A stretch of 56,735 nt of DNA, taken from NCBI GenBank assembly GCA_947485165.1, contig CANKRG010000004.1:1-56735 (forward strand). The letters are read 5' to 3'. The notes under the pieces are model-generated. The model worked only from the letters and a program-made list of their open reading frames with translations. It had not been told where the DNA came from and searched no databases. This DNA is from Comamonadaceae bacterium. GTDB lineage: Bacteria; Pseudomonadota; Gammaproteobacteria; Burkholderiales; Burkholderiaceae_C. This document shows positions 37,298 through 45,488 of the stretch, piece by piece; the stretch's first letter is position 1, and each line of letters opens with the position of its first letter. The translations under genes and the position numbers were made by a program.

Positions 37298-39757
37298 ATG
37301 AATATACTATGTCTAGGCGGTGGCCCCGCTGGTCTTTACTTTGCGGTGCTCATAAAGCAGCAAAACCCAGCCAACGTTGTCACCGTGGTGGAACGCAACC
37401 GCCCATTTGACACCTTCGGCTGGGGCGTTGTGTTGTCAGACCAGACCTTGGCCAATCTGCAAGTGGCAGATCCCGCAAGTGCGCAACTGATTGGCGAGTC
37501 CTTTCACCACTGGGACGACATTGAAGTTTTTTTCAAAGGGCGCGATGTTCGCTCAGGTGGACATGGCTTTTGCGGTATCGGACGTAAAAAGCTGCTCAAT
37601 ATCCTGCAAGACCGTTGCTTGGCGCTGGGCGTGAACCTGGTGTTTGAGGCCGATGTGCAAGACGACCAGGCCATCGCCACAGAGTACAACGCGGACTTGG
37701 TCATCGCCTGCGACGGCTTGAACAGCCGCATCCGTACTCGGTATGCAGATACCTTCCAGCCCGATATCGATAACCGCCAGTGTCGCTTCGTCTGGCTGGG
37801 CACCAAGAAAAAATTCGATGCTTTTACCTTCGCTTTCGAGCAAACCGAGCATGGCTGGTTTGCTGGCCATGCCTACCAATACGACAGCGAGATGTCGACG
37901 TTCATCGTCGAAACCCCCGAAGCTGTGTGGCGGGCGCATGGTTTGGACACGATGGAGCAGGTTGATGCCATCGCCTTTTGCGAAAGCTTGTTTACCAAGC
38001 ATTTAGATGGAAATGCCTTGATCAGCAACGCCACGCACTTGCGCGGCTCGGCGATCTGGATTCGTTTTCTACGCGTGATTTGCAAAAAATGGGTGCATAA
38101 CGTGTCGATTGAAGGCCGAAGCGTACCCGTCGTTTTGATGGGCGATGCCGCCCACACCGCGCACTTCTCCATCGGCAGCGGCACCAAGCTGGCGCTTGAG
38201 GATGCGATCGACCTGGCGGATGAATTTAAAAAAGCAGCAGGCAATGGCGAAGACATGACGCAGGTGCTGCAAGGTTACGAAGCCCGCCGCAGCGTGGAGG
38301 TGTTGAAAATCCAGAACGCCGCCCGCAACTCGACCGAGTGGTTTGAAAACGTGCAACGCTACAGCGGCATGGAGATCGAGCAGTTTGCCTACTCGCTGTT
38401 GACCCGTTCCCAGCGCATCAGCCATGAAAACCTGCGCCTGCGGGATGCAAACTGGTTGGGTGGTTATGAAAACTGGCTGCAACACGCCGTTCCGGCTGAG
38501 CCCTTCGACGGGCTCAGGACAGGCTCTGTCGATGCCTTCATCGACAATTCCACGCAAACCCTTAGCCAAGCTCAGGGCGAACGGATGAATTTGCCACCGA
38601 TGCTGCTGCCCTTCAACGTGCGCGACATCATCCTCAAAAACCGCATCATCGTCTCCCCGATGGCGACCTACAGCGCGGTGGACGGCGTGGTGCAGGACTT
38701 TCACCTCGTCCACTTGGGCGCCAGAGCTTTGGGCGGCGCGGCCTTGGTGATGGTGGAAATGACCAGCCCGACGCCCGAAGGCCGCATCACCCCCGGCTGC
38801 ACCGGCTTGTGGAACCATACGCAAACGCTGGCTTTCAAACGCATCACCGATTTCGTCCACACCAGTAGCAGCGCCAAAATCGGCTTGCAACTCGGACACA
38901 GCGGCTCCAAAGGCTCTACACAATCAGGTTGGGAGGCGACGGACGAGCCGTTACCGAGCGGAAATTGGCCTTTGCTCTCAGCCAGTGCGGTGGCTTACGG
39001 CGAACAAAACCAAACGCCCAAAGCGATGACACGTGCTGATATGGACCTGATGACGCAGCAGTTTGTCGATGCCGCAAAACGGGCTATCGAAGCGAATTTT
39101 GACTGGCTGGAGCTGCATTGCGCCCATGGTTACCTGCTCGCTAGTTTCCTGTCACCCCTGACGAATATCCGCACAGACGAGTACGGCGGTGCTATAGAAA
39201 ACCGCTGCCGCTACCCGCTGGAAGTCTTCGCCGCCATCCGCGCCGTTTGGCCCGCACATCTGCCGATGAGTGTGCGCCTGTCTGCGCACGACTGGGCGGA
39301 AGGCGGCAACACGGCGGATGATGGCGTGGCGATGGCCAGGCTCTTCAAAGCCGCCGGCTGCGACATGGTAGACGTGTCCTCTGGCCAAACCACGCGTACC
39401 GCCAAACCCACCTACGGCCGCATGTACCAAACCCCGTTTGCCGACCGCATCCGCAACGAAGTGGGCATCCGCACCATCGCCGTGGGCGCGATCACCGAGG
39501 CAGACCAGGTCAACAGCATCATCGCCGCTGGCCGCGCCGACCTGTGCGCCATCGCGAGGCCACACTTGGCCGACCCCGCTTGGACGCTGCATGAAGCCGC
39601 CAAGCTGCAAAAGCAGGTCGATTGGCCCCAACAATACTGGAGTGGTCGCGACCAGCTCTACCGCGAGCTGGCCAAGCAAAATACAGTATCAAATACAGGT
39701 GTAGGCAGCGTATTTATTGCCCCATTAGCTATGAAAAATACAGCAAATGAAGAATGA
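37298..39757 (+). CDS. Fused flavin monooxygenase / Old Yellow Enzyme reductase, 2-aminobenzoyl-CoA (or salicylyl-CoA) type
   Basis: 819 residues from ATG 37298 (the open frame extends 12 codons upstream). Residues 1-~385 are a group A flavin hydroxylase: LGGGPAGLYFAVLIKQ, DG motif IACDGLNSRIR, GD motif VLMGDAAHTAHFSIGSG. Residues ~436-800 are an NADH:flavin oxidoreductase of the Old Yellow Enzyme family: RIIVSPMATYSAVDG, then ELHCAHGYLLASFLSPLTN and TDEYGGAIENRCRYP. This fusion defines 2-aminobenzoyl-CoA monooxygenase/reductase, which hydroxylates and then reduces (dearomatises) the CoA-bound ring. Databases also call such fusions salicylyl-CoA 5-hydroxylase/oxidoreductase. The linker (397-429) is repeat-derived and the tail (801-812) comes from an AT-rich element. 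Start lacks a ribosome-binding site. Confidence 0.88.
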   Translation: MNILCLGGGPAGLYFAVLIKQQNPANVVTVVERNRPFDTFGWGVVLSDQTLANLQVADPASAQLIGESFHHWDDIEVFFKGRDVRSGGHGFCGIGRKKLLNILQDRCLALGVNLVFEADVQDDQAIATEYNADLVIACDGLNSRIRTRYADTFQPDIDNRQCRFVWLGTKKKFDAFTFAFEQTEHGWFAGHAYQYDSEMSTFIVETPEAVWRAHGLDTMEQVDAIAFCESLFTKHLDGNALISNATHLRGSAIWIRFLRVICKKWVHNVSIEGRSVPVVLMGDAAHTAHFSIGSGTKLALEDAIDLADEFKKAAGNGEDMTQVLQGYEARRSVEVLKIQNAARNSTEWFENVQRYSGMEIEQFAYSLLTRSQRISHENLRLRDANWLGGYENWLQHAVPAEPFDGLRTGSVDAFIDNSTQTLSQAQGERMNLPPMLLPFNVRDIILKNRIIVSPMATYSAVDGVVQDFHLVHLGARALGGAALVMVEMTSPTPEGRITPGCTGLWNHTQTLAFKRITDFVHTSSSAKIGLQLGHSGSKGSTQSGWEATDEPLPSGNWPLLSASAVAYGEQNQTPKAMTRADMDLMTQQFVDAAKRAIEANFDWLELHCAHGYLLASFLSPLTNIRTDEYGGAIENRCRYPLEVFAAIRAVWPAHLPMSVRLSAHDWAEGGNTADDGVAMARLFKAAGCDMVDVSSGQTTRTAKPTYGRMYQTPFADRIRNEVGIRTIAVGAITEADQVNSIIAAGRADLCAIARPHLADPAWTLHEAAKLQKQVDWPQQYWSGRDQLYRELAKQNTVSNTGVGSVFIAPLAMKNTANEE
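38487..38584. repeat. GTTCG/CTGAGC palindromic repeat forming the inter-domain linker
   Basis: CGTTCCGGCTGAGCCCTTCG and GGGCTCAGGACAGG at the left and CAAGCTCAGGGCGAACGG at the right are arms of the same repeat seen between gcvH and gcvP. Translated as VPAEPFDGLRTG..SQAQGERM between the two enzyme domains. Confidence 0.8.
39699..39733 (-). repeat. AT-rich dispersed element, copy 7 (reverse orientation), at the end of the fused monooxygenase gene
   Basis: GCAGCGTATTTATTGCCCCA and TTAGCTAT are the reverse complement of the element core and 5' arm. It codes for the G-S-V-F-I-A tail, ends 14 bases before the overlapping marR start at 39747, and may be partly truncated. Confidence 0.65.
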
Positions 39758-40280
39758 CCTAATCATCGCCAATGTGGAGAACAACTTGGATCTAGAAGCC
39801 CGCTTGAACGACAGCAGCAGCAATGGCACCGCCCACAGCGAACACCCGCAGGAACTGCGGCTGTGGCTGCGCCTGTTGACCTGCACGCAGCTGATTGAAA
39901 AACGCATCCGCACGGCGTTGCGCGTCCAGTTTGACACCACCTTGCCGCGGTTTGACCTGCTGTCGCAACTGGAGCGCTCACCCGACGGCCTGAAAATGAA
40001 CGAACTGAGCCGTCGCATGATGGTCACCAGCGGCAACATCACCGGCATCACCGACCAGCTGGTGACCGAGGGTCTGGTCGAGCGCATCACCGTCGACGGC
40101 GACCGCCGCGCCTACCGCGTGCGGCTCACTGCCGAAGGCCGTGCGTTGTTTGCCGAGATGGCGCATCAGCATGAATTGTGGATTGTGGCGGCCTTTGCCA
40201 CCTTGAAAGACATCGACATCGCCACGCTTTACAAGCTGTTGGGTAACGTGAAACAACATTCTTTGAAAGACATCACATGA
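39747..40280 (+). CDS. MarR family transcriptional regulator
   Basis: 177 residues. An N-terminal acidic extension (about 1-30, rich in Asn/Ser/Glu) precedes a winged-helix domain: [40 protein letters not shown] (recognition helix) and [16 protein letters not shown] (wing). The start overlaps the end of the fused monooxygenase by 11 bases, and its stop overlaps the crotonase start (ATGA), so it is embedded in the operon it probably controls. Ligand is likely the aryl-CoA or the free acid. Confidence 0.87.
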   Translation: MKNDLIIANVENNLDLEARLNDSSSNGTAHSEHPQELRLWLRLLTCTQLIEKRIRTALRVQFDTTLPRFDLLSQLERSPDGLKMNELSRRMMVTSGNITGITDQLVTEGLVERITVDGDRRAYRVRLTAEGRALFAEMAHQHELWIVAAFATLKDIDIATLYKLLGNVKQHSLKDIT

Positions 40281-41146
40281 AGCAATTTGTCAGCCACACG
40301 AACCCGATGCGTGCGCAATTTGACGCCAAAGCCGCCTACACAGCCACCCATTTCGCTTGGAGCTACGAACAAGTCGACGAGAAGGGCGGCGTCGGAACGA
40401 TCACCCTGAACCGCCCGGAGCGCAAAAACCCGCTGACCTTTGGCTCTTACGCCGAGCTGCGCGACCTGTTTCGCAACCTGAGCTACGCCACCGATGTGAA
40501 AACCATCGTCATCACCGGCGCGGGCGGCAACTTTTGCAGCGGCGGGGACGTGTTTGAGATCATCGGCCCACTGACCCAAATGAGCATGCCCGAAATGCTG
40601 GAATTCACCCGCATGACCGGTGATTTGATCAAAACCATGCGCAACTGCCCACAACCCATCATAGGCGCGATAGACGGCATCTGCGCTGGCGCGGGCGCGA
40701 TGATGGCGCTGGCCTGCGACCTGCGTTACGGCACCGAGAAGACCAAAACCGCCTTTTTGTTCACCCGCGTCGGCTTGGCGGGGGCAGACATGGGCGCTTG
40801 TGCGTTGCTGCCGCGTGTGATCGGGCAGGGCCGCGCCTCTGAATTGCTGTTCACAGGCAGAGCCATGACGGCGCAGGAAGGTCTGGCGTGGGGCTTTTTC
40901 AACGGTTTGGTTGATAGCGCAGACTTGCTCGCCAAAGCGCAAGCCATGGCCAAAGATCTGGCGATGGGCCCAACCTTTGCCCACAGCATGACCAAAACCA
41001 TGCTGCAGCAAGAATGGGCGATGACGATAGAGCAAGCCGTCGAAGCCGAAGCCCAGGCGCAGGCCATTTGTATGCAAACGCAGGACTTCAAACGCGCGTT
41101 TGAGGCATTTTCAACTAAACAAACCCCTGTCTTTGGAGGTGATTGA
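40277..41146 (+). CDS. Enoyl-CoA hydratase/isomerase family protein
   Basis: 289-residue crotonase. Landmarks: [20 protein letters not shown], oxyanion loop [16 protein letters not shown] (~residue 80), second oxyanion segment [19 protein letters not shown] (~135) and [20 protein letters not shown]. It should act on the ring-reduced or ring-opened CoA intermediates produced after the fused enzyme, as in aerobic 2-aminobenzoate metabolism. Translationally coupled to marR (4-base overlap) and followed immediately, with no gap, by the acyl-CoA dehydrogenase gene. Confidence 0.87.
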   Translation: MKQFVSHTNPMRAQFDAKAAYTATHFAWSYEQVDEKGGVGTITLNRPERKNPLTFGSYAELRDLFRNLSYATDVKTIVITGAGGNFCSGGDVFEIIGPLTQMSMPEMLEFTRMTGDLIKTMRNCPQPIIGAIDGICAGAGAMMALACDLRYGTEKTKTAFLFTRVGLAGADMGACALLPRVIGQGRASELLFTGRAMTAQEGLAWGFFNGLVDSADLLAKAQAMAKDLAMGPTFAHSMTKTMLQQEWAMTIEQAVEAEAQAQAICMQTQDFKRAFEAFSTKQTPVFGGD

Positions 41147-42442
41147 ATGTCCAATACTTTGAAATCAAACGTCATTTTCTCTACGGCGCAGTATGACCTG
41201 CCGTTCTTCGACACCGCCCATGCCGATTTAGCACGCGGTCTGGCAGACTGGGCAGCGCAACAGCAGGTTGACGAGTCTGACGACCGCCGCGCCTGCAAAG
41301 ACTGGGTCAAGCGCCTGGGGCAGGGCGGCTGGTTGCGCTACTGCGTCCCCGCCGAACATGGCGGCGCGTTGCCGCAACTCGATTCCCGCGCGCTGGTGAT
41401 TTTGCGTGAAACGCTGGCTTTTCATTCCCCGCTGGCGGATTTTGCCTTTGCCATGCAGGGCCTGGGCAGTGGCGCGATCACCCTGGCAGGCACGCCGGCG
41501 CAGCAAGCCGCCTACCTGCCAGCGGTGGCGCGGGGCGAGAAAATCGCCGCGTTTGCCTTGAGCGAGCCTGATGCCGGCTCTGACGTGGCGGCGATGCAAA
41601 CCAGAGCAGTCAAGGTGACTGGAAATGACGCTATAAATAATAGTGCACCTCAGGCAATAAATACGTCGGCTAGAGGTAAATTTGACGGTGAAAATGACTT
41701 AAATGACGAGTTTTATGCCCTCAACGGCGTCAAAACCTGGATCAGCAACGGCGGTTTGGCTGATTTTTACCTCACCTTCGTTAAGACAGACTCCGCTGTC
41801 GGAACCAAAGGCATCAGCGCCTTCATTGTTGATGCCAGTTCAAAAGGCTTGGATACCTCAGAGCACATTCAAGTCATGGCACCGCATCCGCTGGCAACGC
41901 TGCGGTTTACCGATTGCCAGATTCCTGCCAGTGCCTTGCTGGGTGAGGAGGGCGAAGGTTTCAAGCTGGCGATGCGGACCTTGGACATTTTCCGTGCCTC
42001 CGTCGCCGCCGCCGCGCTGGGCATGGCGCGCCGCGCGATGGCCGAGGCGCTGCATTTTGCCAAAACCCGTCGTATGTTTGGCGGCACTCTGGCCGACATG
42101 CAGCTCACGCAGGCCAAGTTTGGCGACATGGCAGCGTTGATCGACAGCGCCGCGCTGCTGACCTACCGCGCCGCGTGGATGCGCGACAAATTGGGTACGG
42201 CAAACAAAGAATCTGCAGCCACCTACAGCCGTGCCTCCGCCATGGCCAAGCTGGTCGCCACCGAAAACGCGCAAAAAGTCATAGACATGGCGCTGCAAAT
42301 GCATGGCGGGCAGGGCGTTCAGGTGGGCAGCATCGTCGAGCACTTGTACCGCGACATCCGCTCCTTGCGCATCTACGAGGGCGCAACCGAGGTGCAGCAG
42401 CTCATCATTGGTAAATCGGTGCTCAAGGATGTCGTTATTTAA
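41147..42442 (+). CDS. Acyl-CoA dehydrogenase carrying an element-derived insertion
   Basis: 431 residues; ATG lies directly after the crotonase stop, with GGAGG upstream. FAD-dependent acyl-CoA dehydrogenase fold: [15 protein letters not shown] (FAD/substrate motif, ~residue 140), [16 protein letters not shown], helical domain [20 protein letters not shown], and [14 protein letters not shown] at the C-terminus. The catalytic base position cannot be fixed by eye. Residues ~162-176 ([15 protein letters not shown]) are encoded by an AT-rich element. With an adjoining Asp/Glu/Asn-rich stretch they add about 27 residues in the loop before GVKTWISNG; family members are usually ~380-400. The frame is intact. 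Confidence 0.87.
   Translation: MSNTLKSNVIFSTAQYDLPFFDTAHADLARGLADWAAQQQVDESDDRRACKDWVKRLGQGGWLRYCVPAEHGGALPQLDSRALVILRETLAFHSPLADFAFAMQGLGSGAITLAGTPAQQAAYLPAVARGEKIAAFALSEPDAGSDVAAMQTRAVKVTGNDAINNSAPQAINTSARGKFDGENDLNDEFYALNGVKTWISNGGLADFYLTFVKTDSAVGTKGISAFIVDASSKGLDTSEHIQVMAPHPLATLRFTDCQIPASALLGEEGEGFKLAMRTLDIFRASVAAAALGMARRAMAEALHFAKTRRMFGGTLADMQLTQAKFGDMAALIDSAALLTYRAAWMRDKLGTANKESAATYSRASAMAKLVATENAQKVIDMALQMHGGQGVQVGSIVEHLYRDIRSLRIYEGATEVQQLIIGKSVLKDVVI
41629..41680 (+). repeat. AT-rich dispersed element, copy 8, inside the acyl-CoA dehydrogenase gene
   Basis: GCTATAAATAATAGTGCACC then CAGGCAATAAATACGTCGGC and TAGAGG. Same reading frame as the gcvT copy. Confidence 0.85.
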
Positions 42443-42449
42443 AAGAGAT

Positions 42450-42515
42450 CGTCATTCCCGCGGAGGCGGGAATCCACACACACGGCGATGGATTCCCGCC
42501 TTCGCGGGAATGACG
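42450..42515. repeat. Inverted pair of CGTCATTCCCGCG repeats
   Basis: CGTCATTCCCGCGGAGGCGG then GAATCCA is mirrored by TGGATTCCCGCC and TTCGCGGGAATGACG with a ~12-base spacer. This can form a long GC-rich hairpin in the mRNA between the acyl-CoA dehydrogenase and the CoA ligase genes. The motif is a widespread proteobacterial repeat; here it may lower or uncouple expression of the ligase. Confidence 0.85.
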
Positions 42516-42553
42516 TGGTTGGTTTTATAAAATTATTGAGGAAGAACTCAGCC

Positions 42554-44179
42554 ATGAATTCAGCCCAGTCCGACAGTTTCATCCGCGACAAACTGCCCTC
42601 CGCCGAGCAGTGGCCGCAACACATGTACGACTTCCCGCCGGCTGTTCTGGATGATATCCTGCAGCCGCAGCTCAATCTGGTGACCGAGCTGCTCGACAAA
42701 GCCAGCATCAAAGGCTTTTCTGAGCGCCCGCTGCTGCGCAGCCCGCGCATCACCCTGACGTACCACGACGTCGGCGACCGGGTGAATCGCATCGCCCAGG
42801 TGCTGACCGAAGATTACGGCTTGGTTCCCGGCAACCGCATTTTGCTGCGTGGCGGCAACTCGGTCGGCATGGCGCTGGCCTGGCTGGCCGTGGTCAAAGC
42901 TGGTTTGATAGTGGTTGCCACCATGCCGCTGTTGCGCGCCAGTGAGCTGGGCGACATCATTGAGAAAGCCCAGCCCACGCTGGCACTGTGCGACATCAAG
43001 CTGCTGGACGAACTGGTCACAGCGCAAGGCCAGCACCCGGTGTTGAAGACCATTCTGCCCTTCAACGTCATGGTCCACCCGCAGGGGCTGGCCACGCTGT
43101 CGTCGCAAAAAGACGGTCATTTCAGCGCCTGCCCGACGCTGGCCACCGACATTGCACTGCTGGCCTTCACCTCGGGCACCACCGGCAAACCCAAAGCCGC
43201 CGTCCACACCCATCGCGATATTCTGGCCGCCTGCGAGGCCTGGCCGCGCCATGTGCTGCAAGCCACGCCGGACGATATCGTGGTCGGCTCGCCGCCGCTG
43301 GCCTTCACTTTCGGCTTGGGTGGTTTGTTGATCTTCCCGATGTGGGTGGGCGCCTCGGTCTACTTCCCAGACGCAGCCTATACGCCCGAGGTCATGGTCA
43401 ATTTCATGAGCGAGGTCGGCGCGACCATCTGCTATACCGCCCCCACGTTTTACCGTCAGATGGCCCCGTTTGCCCAAGCGGTCGGTTTGCCCAAACTGCG
43501 CATCTCGGTCAGCGCTGGTGAAGCCTTGCCCGACGCGACGCGCCAGCTCTGGAAGCAAGCCACCGGCCTGGAGATGCTAGACGGCATAGGCGCGACCGAG
43601 ATGTTCCACATCTTCATCTCGTCCGCCGGCAAAGACGTCAAAGCCGGTGCGATCGGTAAAATCGTGCCGGGCTACAGCGCCAAAGTGGTGGACGATGCAG
43701 GCAACGAAGTACCACGCGGCACAGTCGGCAAACTGGCCGTCATCGGCCCCACAGGCTGCACGTATTTTGACGATGTGCGCCAGTTGAACTACGTCAAAAA
43801 CGGCTGGAACTACCCCGGCGATGCCTTCATTCAAGACGCGGACGGCTACTTTTGCTTCCAAGCGCGCGACGATGACATGATCATCACCGCCGGCTACAAC
43901 GTGGGCGCACCTGAGGTGGAAGACGCGCTGCTGAAGCACCCAGCCGTGTTGGAGTGCGCAGTGATCGGTCAAAAAGACGACGAGCGCGGCATGCTGGTGC
44001 GGGCGTTTGTGGTGCTGAAACCTGACACTTTGGCCAACGACGCCATGGTCAAAACCCTGCAAGACCACGTCAAAGCCGCCATCGCGCCCTACAAATATCC
44101 CCGCATTGTCGATTTTGTCGACAAACTACCACGTACCGAAACGGGTAAGTTGCAGCGCTTCAAGCTGCGGCAGTTGTAA
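42554..44179 (+). CDS. Aryl-CoA ligase, benzoate/2-aminobenzoate-CoA ligase family
   Basis: 541 residues from ATG 42554, after GAGG; the upstream extension runs through the palindromic repeat and is not used. ANL-superfamily ligase: P-loop FTSGTTGKPKAAVHTHRD (T206 onward), GIGATEMFHIFIS, YPGDAFIQDADGYF, DDDMIITAGYNVGAPEVED and the C-terminal catalytic lysine region PRTETGKLQRFKLRQL. Size and motifs fit benzoate-CoA ligase relatives, including 2-aminobenzoate-CoA ligase. It would make the aryl-CoA substrate of the fused monooxygenase. Whether the acid is anthranilate or salicylate is not decided by sequence alone. Confidence 0.85.
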   Translation: MNSAQSDSFIRDKLPSAEQWPQHMYDFPPAVLDDILQPQLNLVTELLDKASIKGFSERPLLRSPRITLTYHDVGDRVNRIAQVLTEDYGLVPGNRILLRGGNSVGMALAWLAVVKAGLIVVATMPLLRASELGDIIEKAQPTLALCDIKLLDELVTAQGQHPVLKTILPFNVMVHPQGLATLSSQKDGHFSACPTLATDIALLAFTSGTTGKPKAAVHTHRDILAACEAWPRHVLQATPDDIVVGSPPLAFTFGLGGLLIFPMWVGASVYFPDAAYTPEVMVNFMSEVGATICYTAPTFYRQMAPFAQAVGLPKLRISVSAGEALPDATRQLWKQATGLEMLDGIGATEMFHIFISSAGKDVKAGAIGKIVPGYSAKVVDDAGNEVPRGTVGKLAVIGPTGCTYFDDVRQLNYVKNGWNYPGDAFIQDADGYFCFQARDDDMIITAGYNVGAPEVEDALLKHPAVLECAVIGQKDDERGMLVRAFVVLKPDTLANDAMVKTLQDHVKAAIAPYKYPRIVDFVDKLPRTETGKLQRFKLRQL

Positions 44180-44190
44180 AAAAGGAAATC

Positions 44191-44586
44191 ATGAGAAAAC
44201 TCCTCCAACCCGCAGGCTGGCTCGCCCCCAAAGGCTACGCCAACGGCATTGCCGCCCGTGGCACGCTGGTCTTCGTCGGCGGTCAAATCGGCTGGAACGC
44301 TCAGCAGCAGTTTGAAACCGACGACTTCATCCAGCAAACCGTGCAAACCCTGCGCAACATTGTCGCCGTCCTCAAAGAAGCCAGCGCCGGCCCCGAGCAC
44401 ATGGTCCGCATGACTTGGTACGTGACCGACCGTGTCGAGTACAACAGCCGCCTGAGTGAGCTGGGCCAGGTCTACCGCGAAGTCATGGGTAAAAACTTTC
44501 CCGCCATGGCCTGCGTGCAAGTGGCCGGGCTGATGGAGGAGCGGGCGAAGATTGAGATTGAGGTGACGGCGGTTGTGCCGGATTAA
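44191..44586 (+). CDS. RidA (YjgF/YER057c/UK114) family protein lacking the usual catalytic arginine
   Basis: 131 residues, one chorismate-mutase-like trimer-forming domain; AAGGAA precedes the ATG by 5 bases and the gene is 11 bases after the ligase. RidA proper deaminates enamine/imine intermediates using Arg105 in its PARSCVEVA motif. Here the equivalent reads FPAMACVQVAGL, so that arginine is replaced by methionine, as in the non-deaminase Rid subgroups. RidA-like genes occur in 2-aminobenzoate CoA clusters, where an amino-substituted ring intermediate is formed, so the context is suggestive but classic imine deamination is unlikely. Confidence 0.85.
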   Translation: MRKLLQPAGWLAPKGYANGIAARGTLVFVGGQIGWNAQQQFETDDFIQQTVQTLRNIVAVLKEASAGPEHMVRMTWYVTDRVEYNSRLSELGQVYREVMGKNFPAMACVQVAGLMEERAKIEIEVTAVVPD

Positions 44587-44639
44587 GGAATCTTGGCGTT
44601 AATATTCGATCAAATTAAATTTAAAGGGGGGGAGTAAAA

Positions 44640-44732
44640 ATGCATCAATTTAACCAAGTTTCTCGCGCAGCCCTGTTGTTACTGGTGCTGACAGCCACGT
44701 CACAAGCTGCCTTTGTGACAGTGAGAGTGTAA
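44640..44732 (+). CDS. Possible 30-residue exported peptide
   Basis: ATG preceded by a strong GGGGGGAG; product MHQFNQVSRAALLLLVLTAT followed by SQAAFVTVRV. It is almost entirely a signal peptide with a cleavage site near SQA, leaving a few residues. It is either a tiny secreted/membrane peptide, a leader ORF for the HD-domain gene 51 bases downstream, or the start of a decayed exported protein. Confidence 0.35.
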   Translation: MHQFNQVSRAALLLLVLTATSQAAFVTVRV

Positions 44733-44783
44733 ATTTTGAACGATACTGCAACAATTGCTTGATTCACCCAAAGGACAATCACT

Positions 44784-45365
44784 ATGAACGCCAGAGCCAA
44801 TTTCACCCGCATGGAAGACAGCACGCAGGCTGACTGGGTCGGTTTGATCGTGCCCGAGGCGATGAAAATGGCCAAATCACTGCCGGACCGCGTGCTGGAT
44901 CATCTCAAAATGCTGGATGGCGATTTTGGTGGTTTTCCGATTGACCGCTACAGTCACTGCCTGCAAACCGCCACGCTGGCTTTGAGGGACGGGCGGGATG
45001 AGGAATATGTGTGCTGCGCACTCTTACACGATATTGGCGACACGCTGGGTTCGTTCAACCACCCGGACATTGCGGCGGCGATTTTGAAGCCGTTCGTCTC
45101 TGAAGCGAACCTGTGGATGGTGCAAAACCACGGGATTTTTCAGGGCTACAACTTCTTCCACTACATCGGCCTGAACCGCGACATGCGCGACATGTTCAAA
45201 GACCACCCGTTTTACAAGCAGGCGGAGGAGTTTGTCGAGAAGTACGACAACCCCGCGTTTGACCCCCAAGGCGAGACGCTACCCATCAGCACCTTTGAGC
45301 CCATGCTGCGGCGCTTGATGGCGACGCCGAAAAACTCGGTTTACAAGGCGGCGATGAAAACGTAA
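44784..45365 (+). CDS. HD-domain protein, PhnZ/MIOX-like
   Basis: 193 residues. Metal-ligand pattern H58 (YSHCLQT), H82-D83 (LLHDIGD), histidines at 93, 116 and 126, and D155 (KYDNPAFDP). The 24-residue spacing between the first His and the HD pair resembles the HD-type mixed-valent diiron oxygenases (PhnZ, myo-inositol oxygenase relatives) as much as HD phosphohydrolases. I therefore do not assign a reaction. No signal peptide. AAAGGA lies upstream of the ATG. Same strand as the aryl-CoA operon but separated by ~200 bases. Confidence 0.65.
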   Translation: MNARANFTRMEDSTQADWVGLIVPEAMKMAKSLPDRVLDHLKMLDGDFGGFPIDRYSHCLQTATLALRDGRDEEYVCCALLHDIGDTLGSFNHPDIAAAILKPFVSEANLWMVQNHGIFQGYNFFHYIGLNRDMRDMFKDHPFYKQAEEFVEKYDNPAFDPQGETLPISTFEPMLRRLMATPKNSVYKAAMKT

Positions 45366-45385
45366 GCTAAGTGATGATGTGCACC

Positions 45386-45435
45386 TCGTTCGCCCTGAGC
45401 TTGTCAAATGGTTTCGACAGACTCAACCCGAACGG
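45386..45435. repeat. Inverted pair of GTTCG/CTGAGC repeats
   Basis: CGTTCGCCCTGAGCTTGTC on the left and GACAGACTCAACCCGAACGG on the right around a short spacer, between the HD-domain and class II aldolase genes. Confidence 0.75.
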
Positions 45436-45488
45436 CAGTATTTGATTTATAAGTAGAAATTATTATTTAACCAAAAGGAAAAATACAC

